Shown in pieces: positions 15,858 to 23,706 of a stretch of 64,000 nucleotides of DNA. Where the stretch lies: NCBI GenBank assembly GCA_024236095.1, contig JACKLD010000012.1, positions 186,001 through 250,000 on the forward strand, given 5' to 3'. Origin of the DNA: Pseudomonadaceae bacterium. Its GTDB lineage: Bacteria > Pseudomonadota > Alphaproteobacteria > UBA2136 > UBA6156. The notes beneath the pieces are model-generated. The model did not search any database. It was not told the DNA's origin and saw nothing but the letters and a program-made list of their open reading frames with translations. The translations under genes and the position numbers were made by a program. The first letter of the stretch is position 1, and every line of letters begins with the position of its first letter.

Positions 15858-16340
15858 GTACCCCCCATCCTTCTTCAACCGCTCCGCCAGCGTCGGCTCC
15901 AGCCGCTCGCCGTTGGCCAGCAATTTGGCTTTGGTATAAACCAGCGTTTTGCGGTCTTCGGCGGCAAACTCCATGTTGGGGCCTTCCACAATGGCATCCA
16001 CGGGGCAGGCTTCCTCGCACAAACCACAGTAAATGCACTTCACCATGTCGATGTCATACCGCGTGGTGCGGCGGCTGCCGTCGCTGCGCGGTTCGGCCTC
16101 GATGGTGATGGCCTGCGCGGGGCACACCGCCTCGCACAGCTTGCACGCAATGCACCTCTCCTCCCCGTTGGGGTAGCGCCGCAATGCGTGCTCGCCCCTG
16201 AAGCGCGGGCTAATCGGCGTCGTCTCATACGGATACATCAGCGTGTACTTTTTGCGGAACAGGTTGGCCAGCGTAATGCCGAAGCCCTGCAACATATCCA
16301 GCAGGAGGAACTGTTTGAGGTGGCGGAGAAGGTTTTTCAT
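15852..16340 (-). CDS. nuoI: NADH-quinone oxidoreductase subunit I
   Basis: NuoI carries two [4Fe-4S] clusters (N6a and N6b) passing electrons towards the quinone site. Both binding motifs are intact: CIACKLCEAVCPAQAI and CIYCGLCEEACPVDAI. The N-terminal amphipathic region (MKNLLRHLKQFLLLDMLQGF) and the TPISPRFRGEHALRRYPNGEE segment are typical. I start at ATG 16340, five bases upstream of the nuoH stop region, because the longer frame runs into nuoH. It is 162 residues, a normal length. Confidence 0.96.
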   Translation of the reverse strand: MKNLLRHLKQFLLLDMLQGFGITLANLFRKKYTLMYPYETTPISPRFRGEHALRRYPNGEERCIACKLCEAVCPAQAITIEAEPRSDGSRRTTRYDIDMVKCIYCGLCEEACPVDAIVEGPNMEFAAEDRKTLVYTKAKLLANGERLEPTLAERLKKDGGYR

Positions 16341-16344
16341 CTTG

Positions 16345-17388
16345 TTACCCACCCCATACCATATTTCCATACATCTTCACATAAAACGCGGTGGCAACAA
16401 GCCACACAAGGCTGAGGGGCAAAAAGATTTTCCAGCCCAGCCGCATCAACTGGTCGTAGCGGTAGCGGGGCAGCGTGCCGCGCGCCCACACCATGAAGAA
16501 CAGAATCGCCACCACCTTCAGCGCAAACCAGACAACGCCCGGCACCCACGTCAACGGCACCACGCTCACAGGAGGCAACCAGCCGCCGAGAAACAGGATG
16601 GCGGTGAAGGCACTCATGGTGATCATCGCAATGTATTCGCCCAAAAAGAACATGCCGAAGTACATGCTGGAGTACTCGACGTTGTAGCCCGCCACCAACT
16701 CGGCTTCCGCTTCAGGAAGGTCGAACGGGTGGCGGTTGGTCTCGGCCAGGATGGACACAAGGAACATCACGAATGCCGGAAATGCGGGGATGGCAAACCA
16801 CATGCCCTGTTGCGCTTCCACAATCGCCGAGAGGTTCATGCTGCCCGCCAACAACACCACCGAGAGGATGATGAGGCCGAGGCTGACCTCGTAACTCACC
16901 ATCTGCGCGCCGCTGCGCACCGCGCCCAGAAACGGGTATTTGCTGTTGCTGGCCCAGCCGGCCATCAAAATGCCGTACACCGAAAGACTGCTCACCGCCA
17001 GCAGGTACATCACGCCCAAATTGACATCGGCCACCACCCAGCCCTTGTCCACCGGAATCACCGCCCACGCCAGCAGGCTGGGCACAAACACCATGGCAGG
17101 TGCCAGCATGAACATCAGCTTGTTGCTGCCTTCCGGCACAAACGGCTCTTTGAAAAACAGCTTCACCGCATCGGCAATCGGTTGCAGCAGGCCAAACCAG
17201 CCCACGTACATCGGCCCGTGGCGCAGGTGCATCCAGCCCAGCACCTTGCGTTCAAACCACGTGGTGTAGGCCATGCCCAGCAGCACCGGCACCGCCACCA
17301 ACAAACACGTCAACACAATCCACGCCAGCGTCAGCGTGTTGTCCCAAGTGATGAGATTGGTTGCGTAGAGGGTGAGGAGATCAAGCAT
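16345..17388 (-). CDS. nuoH: NADH-quinone oxidoreductase subunit H
   Basis: NuoH forms the quinone-binding membrane subunit at the junction with the hydrophilic arm. The protein contains GMAYTTWFERKVLGWMHLRH, GPMYVGWFGLLQPIADAVKL, and the acidic loop AETNRHPFDLPEAEAELVAGY with the conserved glutamates. The ATG at 17388 (MLDLLTLYATN) is preceded by a purine-rich GGAGGGGGTGTG ribosome-binding site; a GTG further upstream is less likely. A second GIY-YIG cassette lies immediately upstream. Confidence 0.95.
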   Translation of the reverse strand: MLDLLTLYATNLITWDNTLTLAWIVLTCLLVAVPVLLGMAYTTWFERKVLGWMHLRHGPMYVGWFGLLQPIADAVKLFFKEPFVPEGSNKLMFMLAPAMVFVPSLLAWAVIPVDKGWVVADVNLGVMYLLAVSSLSVYGILMAGWASNSKYPFLGAVRSGAQMVSYEVSLGLIILSVVLLAGSMNLSAIVEAQQGMWFAIPAFPAFVMFLVSILAETNRHPFDLPEAEAELVAGYNVEYSSMYFGMFFLGEYIAMITMSAFTAILFLGGWLPPVSVVPLTWVPGVVWFALKVVAILFFMVWARGTLPRYRYDQLMRLGWKIFLPLSLVWLVATAFYVKMYGNMVWGG

Positions 17389-17410
17389 CACACCCCCTCC
17401 GCCCACACGA

Positions 17411-17846
17411 GGCCGTCATCCCCGCGCAGGCGGGGATCCACGTTACAAACCGTGGCGTAACGCCACACCATATCAATCCAGCGTCTCATACAAATCTTCC
17501 CATGCATCGTTGGTTTGCAAAATTAACCCCACTTTCCAAGCACGATTCCATTTCTTGATTTGCTTTTCGCGGGCAATGGCATCGCGGATATCCGCAAACT
17601 CTTCCCAATACACCAAGGTTTTCAAACCATACTTCTTGCTGAATCCCTCATAAACCCCATCACGATGTTCCTGCATCCGTTTGTGCAACGATGCCGTCAC
17701 ACCAACATACAAAATCCCATCAGGGCGGTTGGTCAAAATATAGACGTACCCACCTTTGTCCATAAGGCCTTCCTGTTTTGCCGCATCATAATGGAAGCGC
17801 TGCGCGCTGTCTCTACCGTGGGTCCCCGCCTTCGCGGGGATGACGG
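17411..17846 (-). mobile_element. GIY-YIG cassette 2 flanked by inverted palindromes (between nuoG and nuoH)
   Basis: The left palindrome (17411-17442, stem ATCCCCGC/GCGGGGAT) is nearly identical to the copy inside rsmA. The right one (17817-17846, CGTGGGTCCCCGCCTTCGCG onward) is in the opposite orientation. Between them is one GIY-YIG gene. The palindrome subtype here uses CCCC/GGGG where cassettes 1 and 3 use TTCC/GGAA, and the enclosed nuclease is also the most divergent, so repeat and nuclease types appear to match. Confidence 0.7.
17473..17763 (-). CDS. Small GIY-YIG nuclease domain protein (cassette 2)
   Basis: The 96-residue protein begins MDKGGYVYILTNRPDGILYV and continues GVTASLHKRMQEHRDG, then the typical long-branch features GFSKKYGLKTLVYWEEFADI and AIAREKQIKKWNRAWK. 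The GIY, YIG, arginine and glutamate positions are all occupied. It differs clearly from the proteins of cassettes 1 and 3, which share SRF...LVYYE and SQIKAW. I start at ATG 17763; the longer frame reads the palindrome as VIPAKAGTH. Function unknown. Confidence 0.92.
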   Translation of the reverse strand: MDKGGYVYILTNRPDGILYVGVTASLHKRMQEHRDGVYEGFSKKYGLKTLVYWEEFADIRDAIAREKQIKKWNRAWKVGLILQTNDAWEDLYETLD

Positions 17847-17876
17847 CCTCGTGCAGGCTGCGTGGACAACCTTCCA

Positions 17877-19982
17877 TCACGCCGCCTCCTCTTGCACAGG
17901 CGCCACTTCCGCCTGCATCGTCTTCATCCATGCACTCTCGCGATGATGCGCGGTACGGAGGTAATAGGCCCCCACGGAAGATGCCAACGGCTTGGCGGTC
18001 AACTTACCCTTCTTGCCCACTCCCTGCCATGGCGCGGGCAAAATGGTGCCGATGGCCTCCGGCGCATAGGCTGGGCAAAACTCGGCAATCGCCGCACGCA
18101 ACTGGGCCAGCGTATCGAAGGGCAGCTTGTCGCCCACCTGCTCGGAAAGGGCGCGGAATATCTTCCAGTCCTCCTTGGCGGAAAGCGGCGGCGGCACGGC
18201 GGCACGGGTGGCTTGTACCCGCCCTTCGGCATTGGCGAACAGGCCCTCTTTCTCGCTCCACGCGGCGGCGGGCAGCACCACATCGGCCATGGCGGCCAGC
18301 GGCGTAGCGTGGGTGCCGATGTACACCAGCGTGCCCCTGCCGCCCGCAAGGTCGGCAGGGGTCAGGTCGCAATCTCCATACAGGAACAACACATCCACAT
18401 GGTTCTCGCGCCAGTTTTCCAGAATCTCCGCCGTGGCCATGCCACCGTGGGCGGGGTGCACCGCCATGTCCAGCGCGGTGATGCGCCCGCAAGTATCGTG
18501 CAACACGTTAAAGCCGTTCCAACTGTCGGTCATCGCCACCTTTTCCGCCAGTTCGCCCGCCGCACGCACAATGGCGCGGCCATCGGGGCGCGCCAGCACG
18601 GCACCGCCTACCACAATCAACGGACGCTCGGCCTTGGCCAACGCCTTGGCGGCAGCGGTTTTGCCGTCCAGCAGGGTTTCCAGCTCTTTGGCAGTATCAC
18701 CCAGATGCGTGACGGGATAGGTCAAGTCCGCCACCTCGCCCACCACAAACACCGGCGCGCCTTTTTTGACGACCCGACGCAGGCGGATATTCAACAACGG
18801 TGCCTCCAACCGGGGGTTGCAACCCACCAGCAGCACCGCATCGGCATCATCCCAACGCTTGAACGGCGTGTTGCAAATGCCCGCCGCGTGGGATTTGCTG
18901 TCCACCAAATTGCCCGCCATGCGGCTATCCACGTTGTCACTTCCCAAGGCATCTTGCATGAAGGCGCGGAAGGCATACCCGTCTTCGGCACTGTGCAGGT
19001 TGTCCATCAGCCCCGCCAGACGGGTTTTGCGCACCCCCCTCACCGCCTCCTTGATGGCCGCAAAGGCCTCGGCCCAGCCAGTGTTTTCCAGCTTGCCCTT
19101 GCCTCGCCCTTTCCGCAGTTGCGGTGCGGTCAAACGGTTGGAGGAGAGCGCATCGGTACTAAACCGTGCGGCATCGGTCATCCATTCTTCATTGATGGCA
19201 TCACACTCGCGCGGCACGGCGCGCATCACCTTGCCTGCACGGGCATCCAGCCTTATATGCCCGCCTACCGCATCCAGCACATCAATGGTGTCAGTGCCCA
19301 CCAGCTCCCACGGGCGTGCGGTGTAGGCAAACGGGCGGTTGGTCAGTGCGCCCACCGGACACAAATCAATCATGTTGCCCGCCAATTCGCTGGTCAGCGC
19401 AGATTCCACATAGGTGCCCACCTGCATGGCTTCGCCGCGGCCGGTGGCGCCCATCTCCTGCACACCGGCAATCTCGGTGGCAAAGCGGATGCACCGCGTA
19501 CAATGGATGCAGCGCGTCATCACCGTCTTGATTTTGGCGCCGATATCCTTGTCGTCTACCGCACGTTTGCCTTCATGGAAGTGGCTGCGGTCACCGCCGT
19601 AGGCCACGCTAAGGTCTTGCAACGTGCACTCGCCGCCCTGGTCGCAAATCGGGCAATCCAGCGGGTGGTTGATGAGCAAAAACTCCATGGTGCCCTTGCG
19701 CGCGGTGGTGGCGGTCTCGCTGTCGGTCCGCACCTTCATGCCTTCAGCGGCAGGCCAGTGGCAACTGGCCACGGGTTTGGGAAAGCCCTCAATCTCCACC
19801 ATGCACATGCGGCAGTTGCCCGCCACACTCAGGCGCTTGTGATAACAGAAATGCGGCACTTCCTGCTCGGCCGCCTTGCAGGCATCCATCACCGTGGCAC
19901 CTTTGCGCACATGCACCAATCGCCCGTCCACATAGACGTTCAACATGCCTTCGGGAGCTGGCGGGAGGGGAGTGGTGGTCAT
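17877..19982 (-). CDS. nuoG: NADH-quinone oxidoreductase subunit G
   Basis: NuoG is the large Fe-S subunit of the hydrophilic arm. The 701-residue protein has the N-terminal [2Fe-2S] ligands in PHFCYHKRLSVAGNCRMCMV, the CPICDQGGECTLQD segment, the TRCIHCTRCIRFATEI cluster motif, and then the molybdopterin-oxidoreductase-like domain that in complex I holds no cofactor. The length is that of the alphaproteobacterial/mitochondrial form rather than the longer E. coli one. The gene is isolated from nuoF and nuoH by GIY-YIG cassettes on both sides. Confidence 0.95.
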   Translation of the reverse strand: MTTTPLPPAPEGMLNVYVDGRLVHVRKGATVMDACKAAEQEVPHFCYHKRLSVAGNCRMCMVEIEGFPKPVASCHWPAAEGMKVRTDSETATTARKGTMEFLLINHPLDCPICDQGGECTLQDLSVAYGGDRSHFHEGKRAVDDKDIGAKIKTVMTRCIHCTRCIRFATEIAGVQEMGATGRGEAMQVGTYVESALTSELAGNMIDLCPVGALTNRPFAYTARPWELVGTDTIDVLDAVGGHIRLDARAGKVMRAVPRECDAINEEWMTDAARFSTDALSSNRLTAPQLRKGRGKGKLENTGWAEAFAAIKEAVRGVRKTRLAGLMDNLHSAEDGYAFRAFMQDALGSDNVDSRMAGNLVDSKSHAAGICNTPFKRWDDADAVLLVGCNPRLEAPLLNIRLRRVVKKGAPVFVVGEVADLTYPVTHLGDTAKELETLLDGKTAAAKALAKAERPLIVVGGAVLARPDGRAIVRAAGELAEKVAMTDSWNGFNVLHDTCGRITALDMAVHPAHGGMATAEILENWRENHVDVLFLYGDCDLTPADLAGGRGTLVYIGTHATPLAAMADVVLPAAAWSEKEGLFANAEGRVQATRAAVPPPLSAKEDWKIFRALSEQVGDKLPFDTLAQLRAAIAEFCPAYAPEAIGTILPAPWQGVGKKGKLTAKPLASSVGAYYLRTAHHRESAWMKTMQAEVAPVQEEAA

Positions 19983-20006
19983 GCCGCGTACTCTCCCATC
20001 TGCATC

Positions 20007-20091
20007 ATTCCTGCCTCCAGAACACCCACCTGCGTCATTCCTGCGTAATGCCCCCCTCTCCGCGTCATTCCCGCACCAAGCCCCTCCACCT
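20007..20091. repeat. Cluster of degenerate half-palindromes upstream of nuoG
   Basis: Three copies of the half-site CATTCC with slightly different neighbours (CATCATTCCTGC, GCGTCATTCCTGC, GCGTCATTCCCGC) occur within 90 bases next to the full palindrome that bounds cassette 3. They look like decayed remains of repeated insertions or of slipped duplication at one site. Confidence 0.65.
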
Positions 20092-20470
20092 GCGTCATTC
20101 CAGCGAAAGCTGGAATCCAGCTTCCTTTACACAAGCTCAGACTCCAAATCCTTCCAATCTGGGTTAAGCGATTCAACAAGCTCAATCTTCCAATCACGCT
20201 TCCAAGCCTTGATTTGGCTTTCCCGTTGAATGGCCCCCTCAATCCAATCATGCGGCTCGTAGTAAACCAACCGGTCAAGAGCATATCTGGCAACAAAGCG
20301 GGAGCCTGTTCCCGTTTTATGCTCATGCACGCGGCGGGCAAGGTTGTTGGTGATGCCAACGTACATGGTGCCACGGTAACGGTTGGCCATGATGTAAACA
20401 TAGGCGTTGTTATCCATACGGGTTTATATATGCGTTTGAAGCTGGATTCCAGCTTTCGCTGGAATGACGC
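20092..20470 (-). mobile_element. GIY-YIG cassette 3 flanked by perfect inverted palindromes (between nuoF and nuoG)
   Basis: The left end (20092-20120, GCGTCATTCCAGCGAAAGCT onward) and the right end (20442-20470) are exact reverse complements over 29 bases. One GIY-YIG gene lies between, with its stop codon six bases from the left end. This is the cleanest example of the element: perfect 29-base terminal inverted repeats, each itself a palindrome, around a single gene. Confidence 0.78.
20127..20417 (-). CDS. Small GIY-YIG nuclease domain protein (cassette 3)
   Basis: The 96-residue protein (MDNNAYVYIMANRYRGTMYV) holds a complete GIY-YIG domain, with GITNNLARRVHEHKTG, LVYYEPHDWIEGAIQRESQI and NPDWKDLESEL. 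It is clearly paralogous to the cassette 1 protein; the two share the SRF element, the IQRESQIKAW helix and the WKDL ending. It is bounded by perfect inverted palindromes and lies on the same strand as the nuo genes, so it is probably transcribed by read-through. Confidence 0.92.
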   Translation of the reverse strand: MDNNAYVYIMANRYRGTMYVGITNNLARRVHEHKTGTGSRFVARYALDRLVYYEPHDWIEGAIQRESQIKAWKRDWKIELVESLNPDWKDLESELV

Positions 20471-20505
20471 AGGAGAGGCTGGCGTAAGAGGAGTGGTGGG
20501 ACTTG

Positions 20506-20880
20506 TCATATTTTAAACATTCCTAGCACAGCATTAGACGCTCCAAGCAAGAAAAAGGCATTCGCCATCATTATTAAATTTAAGGTCGCAATGAGATAGC
20601 GAACACCCCTAGATTGGTTGTTATTAGAGAAGTATGTTTGAGACAGATAAGCAAAAACAAAAGCAAATAAAGCAGCGCCCAAACCTAAGCAAAAAAATCC
20701 CAGTACCCATTTAGTGCAGTCCATATCTAACGATTGAATATTACCGTTAGCACTGATGTTCCCAATAAATGCTAGCATTGCAACTAAAGCTCCACCATTG
20801 CAAAGGAATGAGTATTTAATTGCACTATGCCCCAACTCAATACGGGATTGAGTCATCATCGTTTCAAATTCATTTGCCAT
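20506..20880 (-). CDS. Hypothetical small membrane protein between nuoF and cassette 3
   Basis: The 124-residue protein (MANEFETMMTQSRIELGHSA) has three or four predicted membrane segments, including ALVAMLAFIG, WVLGFFCLGLGAALFAFVFA and NLIMMANAFFLLGASNAVLG. I recognise no family. The gene is AT-rich compared with nuoF and nuoG and overlaps the nuoF stop by eleven bases. With the adjacent cassette it forms a block of foreign DNA within the operon. An orphan acquired gene is the simplest view. Confidence 0.7.
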   Translation of the reverse strand: MANEFETMMTQSRIELGHSAIKYSFLCNGGALVAMLAFIGNISANGNIQSLDMDCTKWVLGFFCLGLGAALFAFVFAYLSQTYFSNNNQSRGVRYLIATLNLIMMANAFFLLGASNAVLGMFKI

Positions 20881-22156
20881 CTCTCAACTTCTCCTCAAAC
20901 AACTCCCGAAAATGCCGCAACGTCCCCTGCACCGGCCACATCGCGCCGTCGGCGAAGGCGCAGATGGTGCGGCCCTCAATCTTCTTGGTGATGGCATAAA
21001 GCTGGTCCAGCTCGTCTGCCGTGCCCTTGCCTTCGGCGAGGCGGTGCATCAGGCGGTAGACCCAGCCCACCCCCTCACGACACGGGGTGCACTGGCCGCA
21101 GCTTTCGTGTTTGTAAAAGGCGGCGATGCGGGTCATCACCCGCAGCACGTCGACATCCTTGTTCATCACCACCACGGCGGCGGTGCCAAGGCTGCTGCCC
21201 AGCGGTTTCAGGCCGTCGAAGTCCATGATGGCCTGTTCGGCCAATTCCTTGGTCAGAATCGGCGTGCTGCTACCACCGGGAATGATGGCTTGCAAATTGT
21301 CCCAGCCGCCAATCACGCCGCCCGCATATTCGTCAATCAACTCGCGCAGCGGGATGCTCATCGGCGCTTCCACGTTACACGGATTGTTGACGCTACCGGA
21401 GATGGAAAAGATCTTGGTGCCGTGGTTGTTCTCCCGCCCCCAACGCGTCCACCAATCCAGCGGATGCTTCAAAACCGGCGGCACCTGCGCGATGGTTTCC
21501 ACGTTGTTGATGGTGGTGGGGCAACCATACAACCCGAAGCCCGCAGGGAACGGCGGCTTGAGACGCGGCTGGCCCTTTTTGCCTTCCAGGCTTTCCAGCA
21601 ACGCGGTTTCTTCGCCGCAAATGTAGGCCCCGGCCCCCAAGTGCACGTACACGTCCACGTCGACGCCGGTGCCTTGGATGTTCTTGCCCAAAAAGCCCGC
21701 GTCATACGCCTCGCGGATGGCTTGGTTGAGGCGGCTGCTCTCGTCGTAATACTCGCCGCGCACGTAAATATAGCCCGCCTTGGCACCCAGCGTGTAGCAG
21801 CCGACAATCATCCCCTCCACCAACGTATGAGGGTCGTTGCGCAGAATATCGCGGTCCTTGCACGTCCCCGGTTCGCCCTCGTCGGCGTTGCAAACAAGGT
21901 AATGCGGCTTTCCGGACTGCTCCGGTTTGGGCATAAAACTCCACTTCATCCCCGTGGAAAACCCCGCCCCCCCGCGCCCGCGCAACGCCGACTTCTTCAA
22001 CTTGTCGATGTGTTCGGCCGGCGCCGTCTGCAGCAGTTTCTTCAGCCCCTTGTACCCGCCGCGCTTTTGGTACCCCTTGATACCCCAATCCCCCGCCCCA
22101 TCCAGATTCGGGAAGCACTTGTCTTCGAGTTTGAGTTTGGGGAGTTTTTTGGTCAT
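20870..22156 (-). CDS. nuoF: NADH-quinone oxidoreductase subunit F
   Basis: NuoF binds NADH and FMN and carries cluster N3. The 428-residue protein shows LRGRGGAGFSTGMKWSFMP (NADH/FMN site), CNADEGEPGTCKDRDILRND, the glycine-rich GAGAYICGEETALLESLEG and the [4Fe-4S] motif ESCGQCTPCREG. Its ATG overlaps the nuoE stop by four bases. Confidence 0.97.
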   Translation of the reverse strand: MTKKLPKLKLEDKCFPNLDGAGDWGIKGYQKRGGYKGLKKLLQTAPAEHIDKLKKSALRGRGGAGFSTGMKWSFMPKPEQSGKPHYLVCNADEGEPGTCKDRDILRNDPHTLVEGMIVGCYTLGAKAGYIYVRGEYYDESSRLNQAIREAYDAGFLGKNIQGTGVDVDVYVHLGAGAYICGEETALLESLEGKKGQPRLKPPFPAGFGLYGCPTTINNVETIAQVPPVLKHPLDWWTRWGRENNHGTKIFSISGSVNNPCNVEAPMSIPLRELIDEYAGGVIGGWDNLQAIIPGGSSTPILTKELAEQAIMDFDGLKPLGSSLGTAAVVVMNKDVDVLRVMTRIAAFYKHESCGQCTPCREGVGWVYRLMHRLAEGKGTADELDQLYAITKKIEGRTICAFADGAMWPVQGTLRHFRELFEEKLRDGK

Positions 22157-22800
22157 GACGTATACCCCCCACCGCTAATCGGGTCGACATCGGCAGGCGG
22201 GGTGTCCACCAACTCCGAGACGCCCTTGGATTTGAGGTCTTTCAAAATCTGCTTGGTCTGTTTGGCATCCAGCTTGGTGTAGTAGTGGCTGGCACCGTTT
22301 TGGGCGGTCACCTGCATCATCGGCGCGCCCACACAGGCACCCAAGCACTCCACCTCGGTGAGGGTAAACGTACCGCACGGGCTGTGGCCTTGGTGATGAT
22401 CGTCCAACTCGCCAATTTTGGCCTGTTCCTTCACCGCCTGCACAATCGCATCGCTGCCGCGCACCATGCAGGCGCAGTTGGTGCACACCTGCACGTGGTA
22501 CTTACCCACCGGTTTCAGGTTGAACATGGTGTAAAACGTCGCCACCTCATACACGCGGATATAGGGAAGGTTCAGTGTGTCGGCCACCAGCTGCATGGCA
22601 TCCACACTCAGCCAACCACCGAACTCCCGCTGCGCCAGATGCAGCAGCGGAATGGTGGCACTACGGCTGCGCTCTTTCGGGTAGCGGGCCAGAATATCCT
22701 TGATGGCAGCCTTGGCCTGCTTGCTCCACGCCAAATCCAACCCCAGCGGCTTGGGGGTTTGCCCGACAGCGGCAGTGTCGTCAATGCGGATGGTCGGCAT
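22153..22800 (-). CDS. nuoE: NADH-quinone oxidoreductase subunit E
   Basis: NuoE is the 24-kDa-type subunit with a [2Fe-2S] cluster (N1a). The ligands are visible in VQVCTNCACMVRGSD and ECLGACVGAPMM. I start at ATG 22800 (MPTIRIDDTAAVG), giving 215 residues; an ATG at 22839 is possible. It is the first nuo gene in the window on this strand. The genes expected upstream (nuoA-D) are missing here, replaced by two hypothetical genes and an envelope operon beyond a hairpin. Confidence 0.95.
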   Translation of the reverse strand: MPTIRIDDTAAVGQTPKPLGLDLAWSKQAKAAIKDILARYPKERSRSATIPLLHLAQREFGGWLSVDAMQLVADTLNLPYIRVYEVATFYTMFNLKPVGKYHVQVCTNCACMVRGSDAIVQAVKEQAKIGELDDHHQGHSPCGTFTLTEVECLGACVGAPMMQVTAQNGASHYYTKLDAKQTKQILKDLKSKGVSELVDTPPADVDPISGGGYTS

Positions 22801-22899
22801 GGGCGTTGTTCTCTTTGCCTCGCGTTGTACGCCAACCATGCTAGCACCGCAACGGGGCCCATGGCAGCACACTGCATGTCATAAAGGCATGTGTGACAA

Positions 22900-22930
22900 A
22901 CACAAGGCCCTCCGGAAGAGGGCCCTGTGT
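22900..22930 (-). terminator. Probable hairpin terminator between the Cys-rich membrane gene and nuoE
   Basis: ACACAAGGCCCTC and GAGGGCCCTGTGT form a stem of about thirteen pairs with one mismatch and a short loop. The T-run on the minus strand is weak (TTTG). It separates the upstream transcription unit from nuoE, so nuoE probably has its own promoter in the next 100 bases. Confidence 0.6.
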
Positions 22931-22941
22931 TCTCAATTTCC

Positions 22942-23361
22942 TTAGTCTTTGTCGCAAATGCGTTGCCAAATCCCGCGCTTGGCCACATGGCCGAACACGT
23001 AAATGCCGCCCAAAAAGCTGTAAACGGTAACCGCCGCCATAAACCAGAAGGCCGGATCCGCCGAAAGCTCGCGCAGCGCCACCCCCGCACCCGCCGACAG
23101 CATCATCAGCTGGAACTTGATCTGATGAACAATTGCCGGATTGATAAGATACATCACGCCCACCTGCACCGCCATCATCGGCAGCGTCACCCAGAAGAAG
23201 GTGCGCCACGCCACCGCCCACCACAACCGCACGGCCGTGCCCCAAAAACCGGTACAGCACCCCTTGGTGCCGCAACATACGGGTGCGACATGGTCGTGCC
23301 CGCAGCAGTCATCTTGCCGGGCGGCGGTCTTGGCAGTTTTGGTCGGTTTGGCTTTGGCCAT
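22942..23361 (-). CDS. Hypothetical cysteine-rich membrane protein
   Basis: The 139-residue protein starts with a Lys/Ala-rich stretch (MAKAKPTKTAKTAARQ), followed by a Cys/His cluster (DDCCGHDH, PVCCGTKGCC) that could bind metal. Three hydrophobic segments then follow (RTFFWVTLPMMAVQVGVMYL, FQLMMLSAGAGVAL, AFWFMAAVTVYSFLGGIYVF). I do not recognise a family. The N-terminal CC-H-H-CC-CC layout suggests a cytoplasmic metal-binding head on a membrane anchor. It is followed by a hairpin and is probably not part of the nuo transcript. Confidence 0.65.
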   Translation of the reverse strand: MAKAKPTKTAKTAARQDDCCGHDHVAPVCCGTKGCCTGFWGTAVRLWWAVAWRTFFWVTLPMMAVQVGVMYLINPAIVHQIKFQLMMLSAGAGVALRELSADPAFWFMAAVTVYSFLGGIYVFGHVAKRGIWQRICDKD

Positions 23362-23395
23362 GGGTTGCTTCCTTTTTGTTACCGTTTATAACATG

Positions 23396-23665
23396 TCATT
23401 TGACATTCCGGCAGGCCCCCGCCTTGCGGTTGGCCTCCACAATCTTCATCAACTCGCGGGTCCGGCAGCTGTTGCCCTCATGCAGCTGGGTCAAAAAATT
23501 CCGCTCCAGCATCAGGCTCAGATTGGGCTCGCCATTGGCGCACACGACCTTTTCATCCAGCTCGTCAATGCGCTGCTCCAAATCGCGGCAGGTCTGCATG
23601 ATATCGGCGGCGTAAGCCAGCGGTGCTACCACCGTCATCACCACAAACAGGCCAAATGTATGCAT
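23396..23665 (-). CDS. Hypothetical small exported protein
   Basis: The 89-residue protein has a signal peptide MHTFGLFVVMTVVAPLAYAA followed by a short, polar, helix-rich domain with four cysteines (MQTCRDLEQR, VVCANGE, GNSCRTRE, AGACRNVK), which could form two disulfides in the periplasm. No family is recognised. It lies between the SGNH gene and the Cys-rich membrane gene on the same strand. Confidence 0.6.
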   Translation of the reverse strand: MHTFGLFVVMTVVAPLAYAADIMQTCRDLEQRIDELDEKVVCANGEPNLSLMLERNFLTQLHEGNSCRTRELMKIVEANRKAGACRNVK

Positions 23666-23706
23666 GGCTCCACTCTGGCGGAAAAACCGCTCGATAGCAA
23701 GAGTAG

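Noticed and set aside
17764..17931. N-terminal extension of the cassette 2 GIY-YIG protein
   Set aside because: The extra residues (including VIPAKAGTH) are a translation of the right-hand palindrome and the nuoG 3' end. The ATG at 17763 directly precedes the domain.
14705..20470. The repeated palindromes as a CRISPR array
   Set aside because: Copies are inverted as well as direct, the spacing is irregular and gene-sized, and there are no cas genes. The structure fits dispersed palindromes, not CRISPR.
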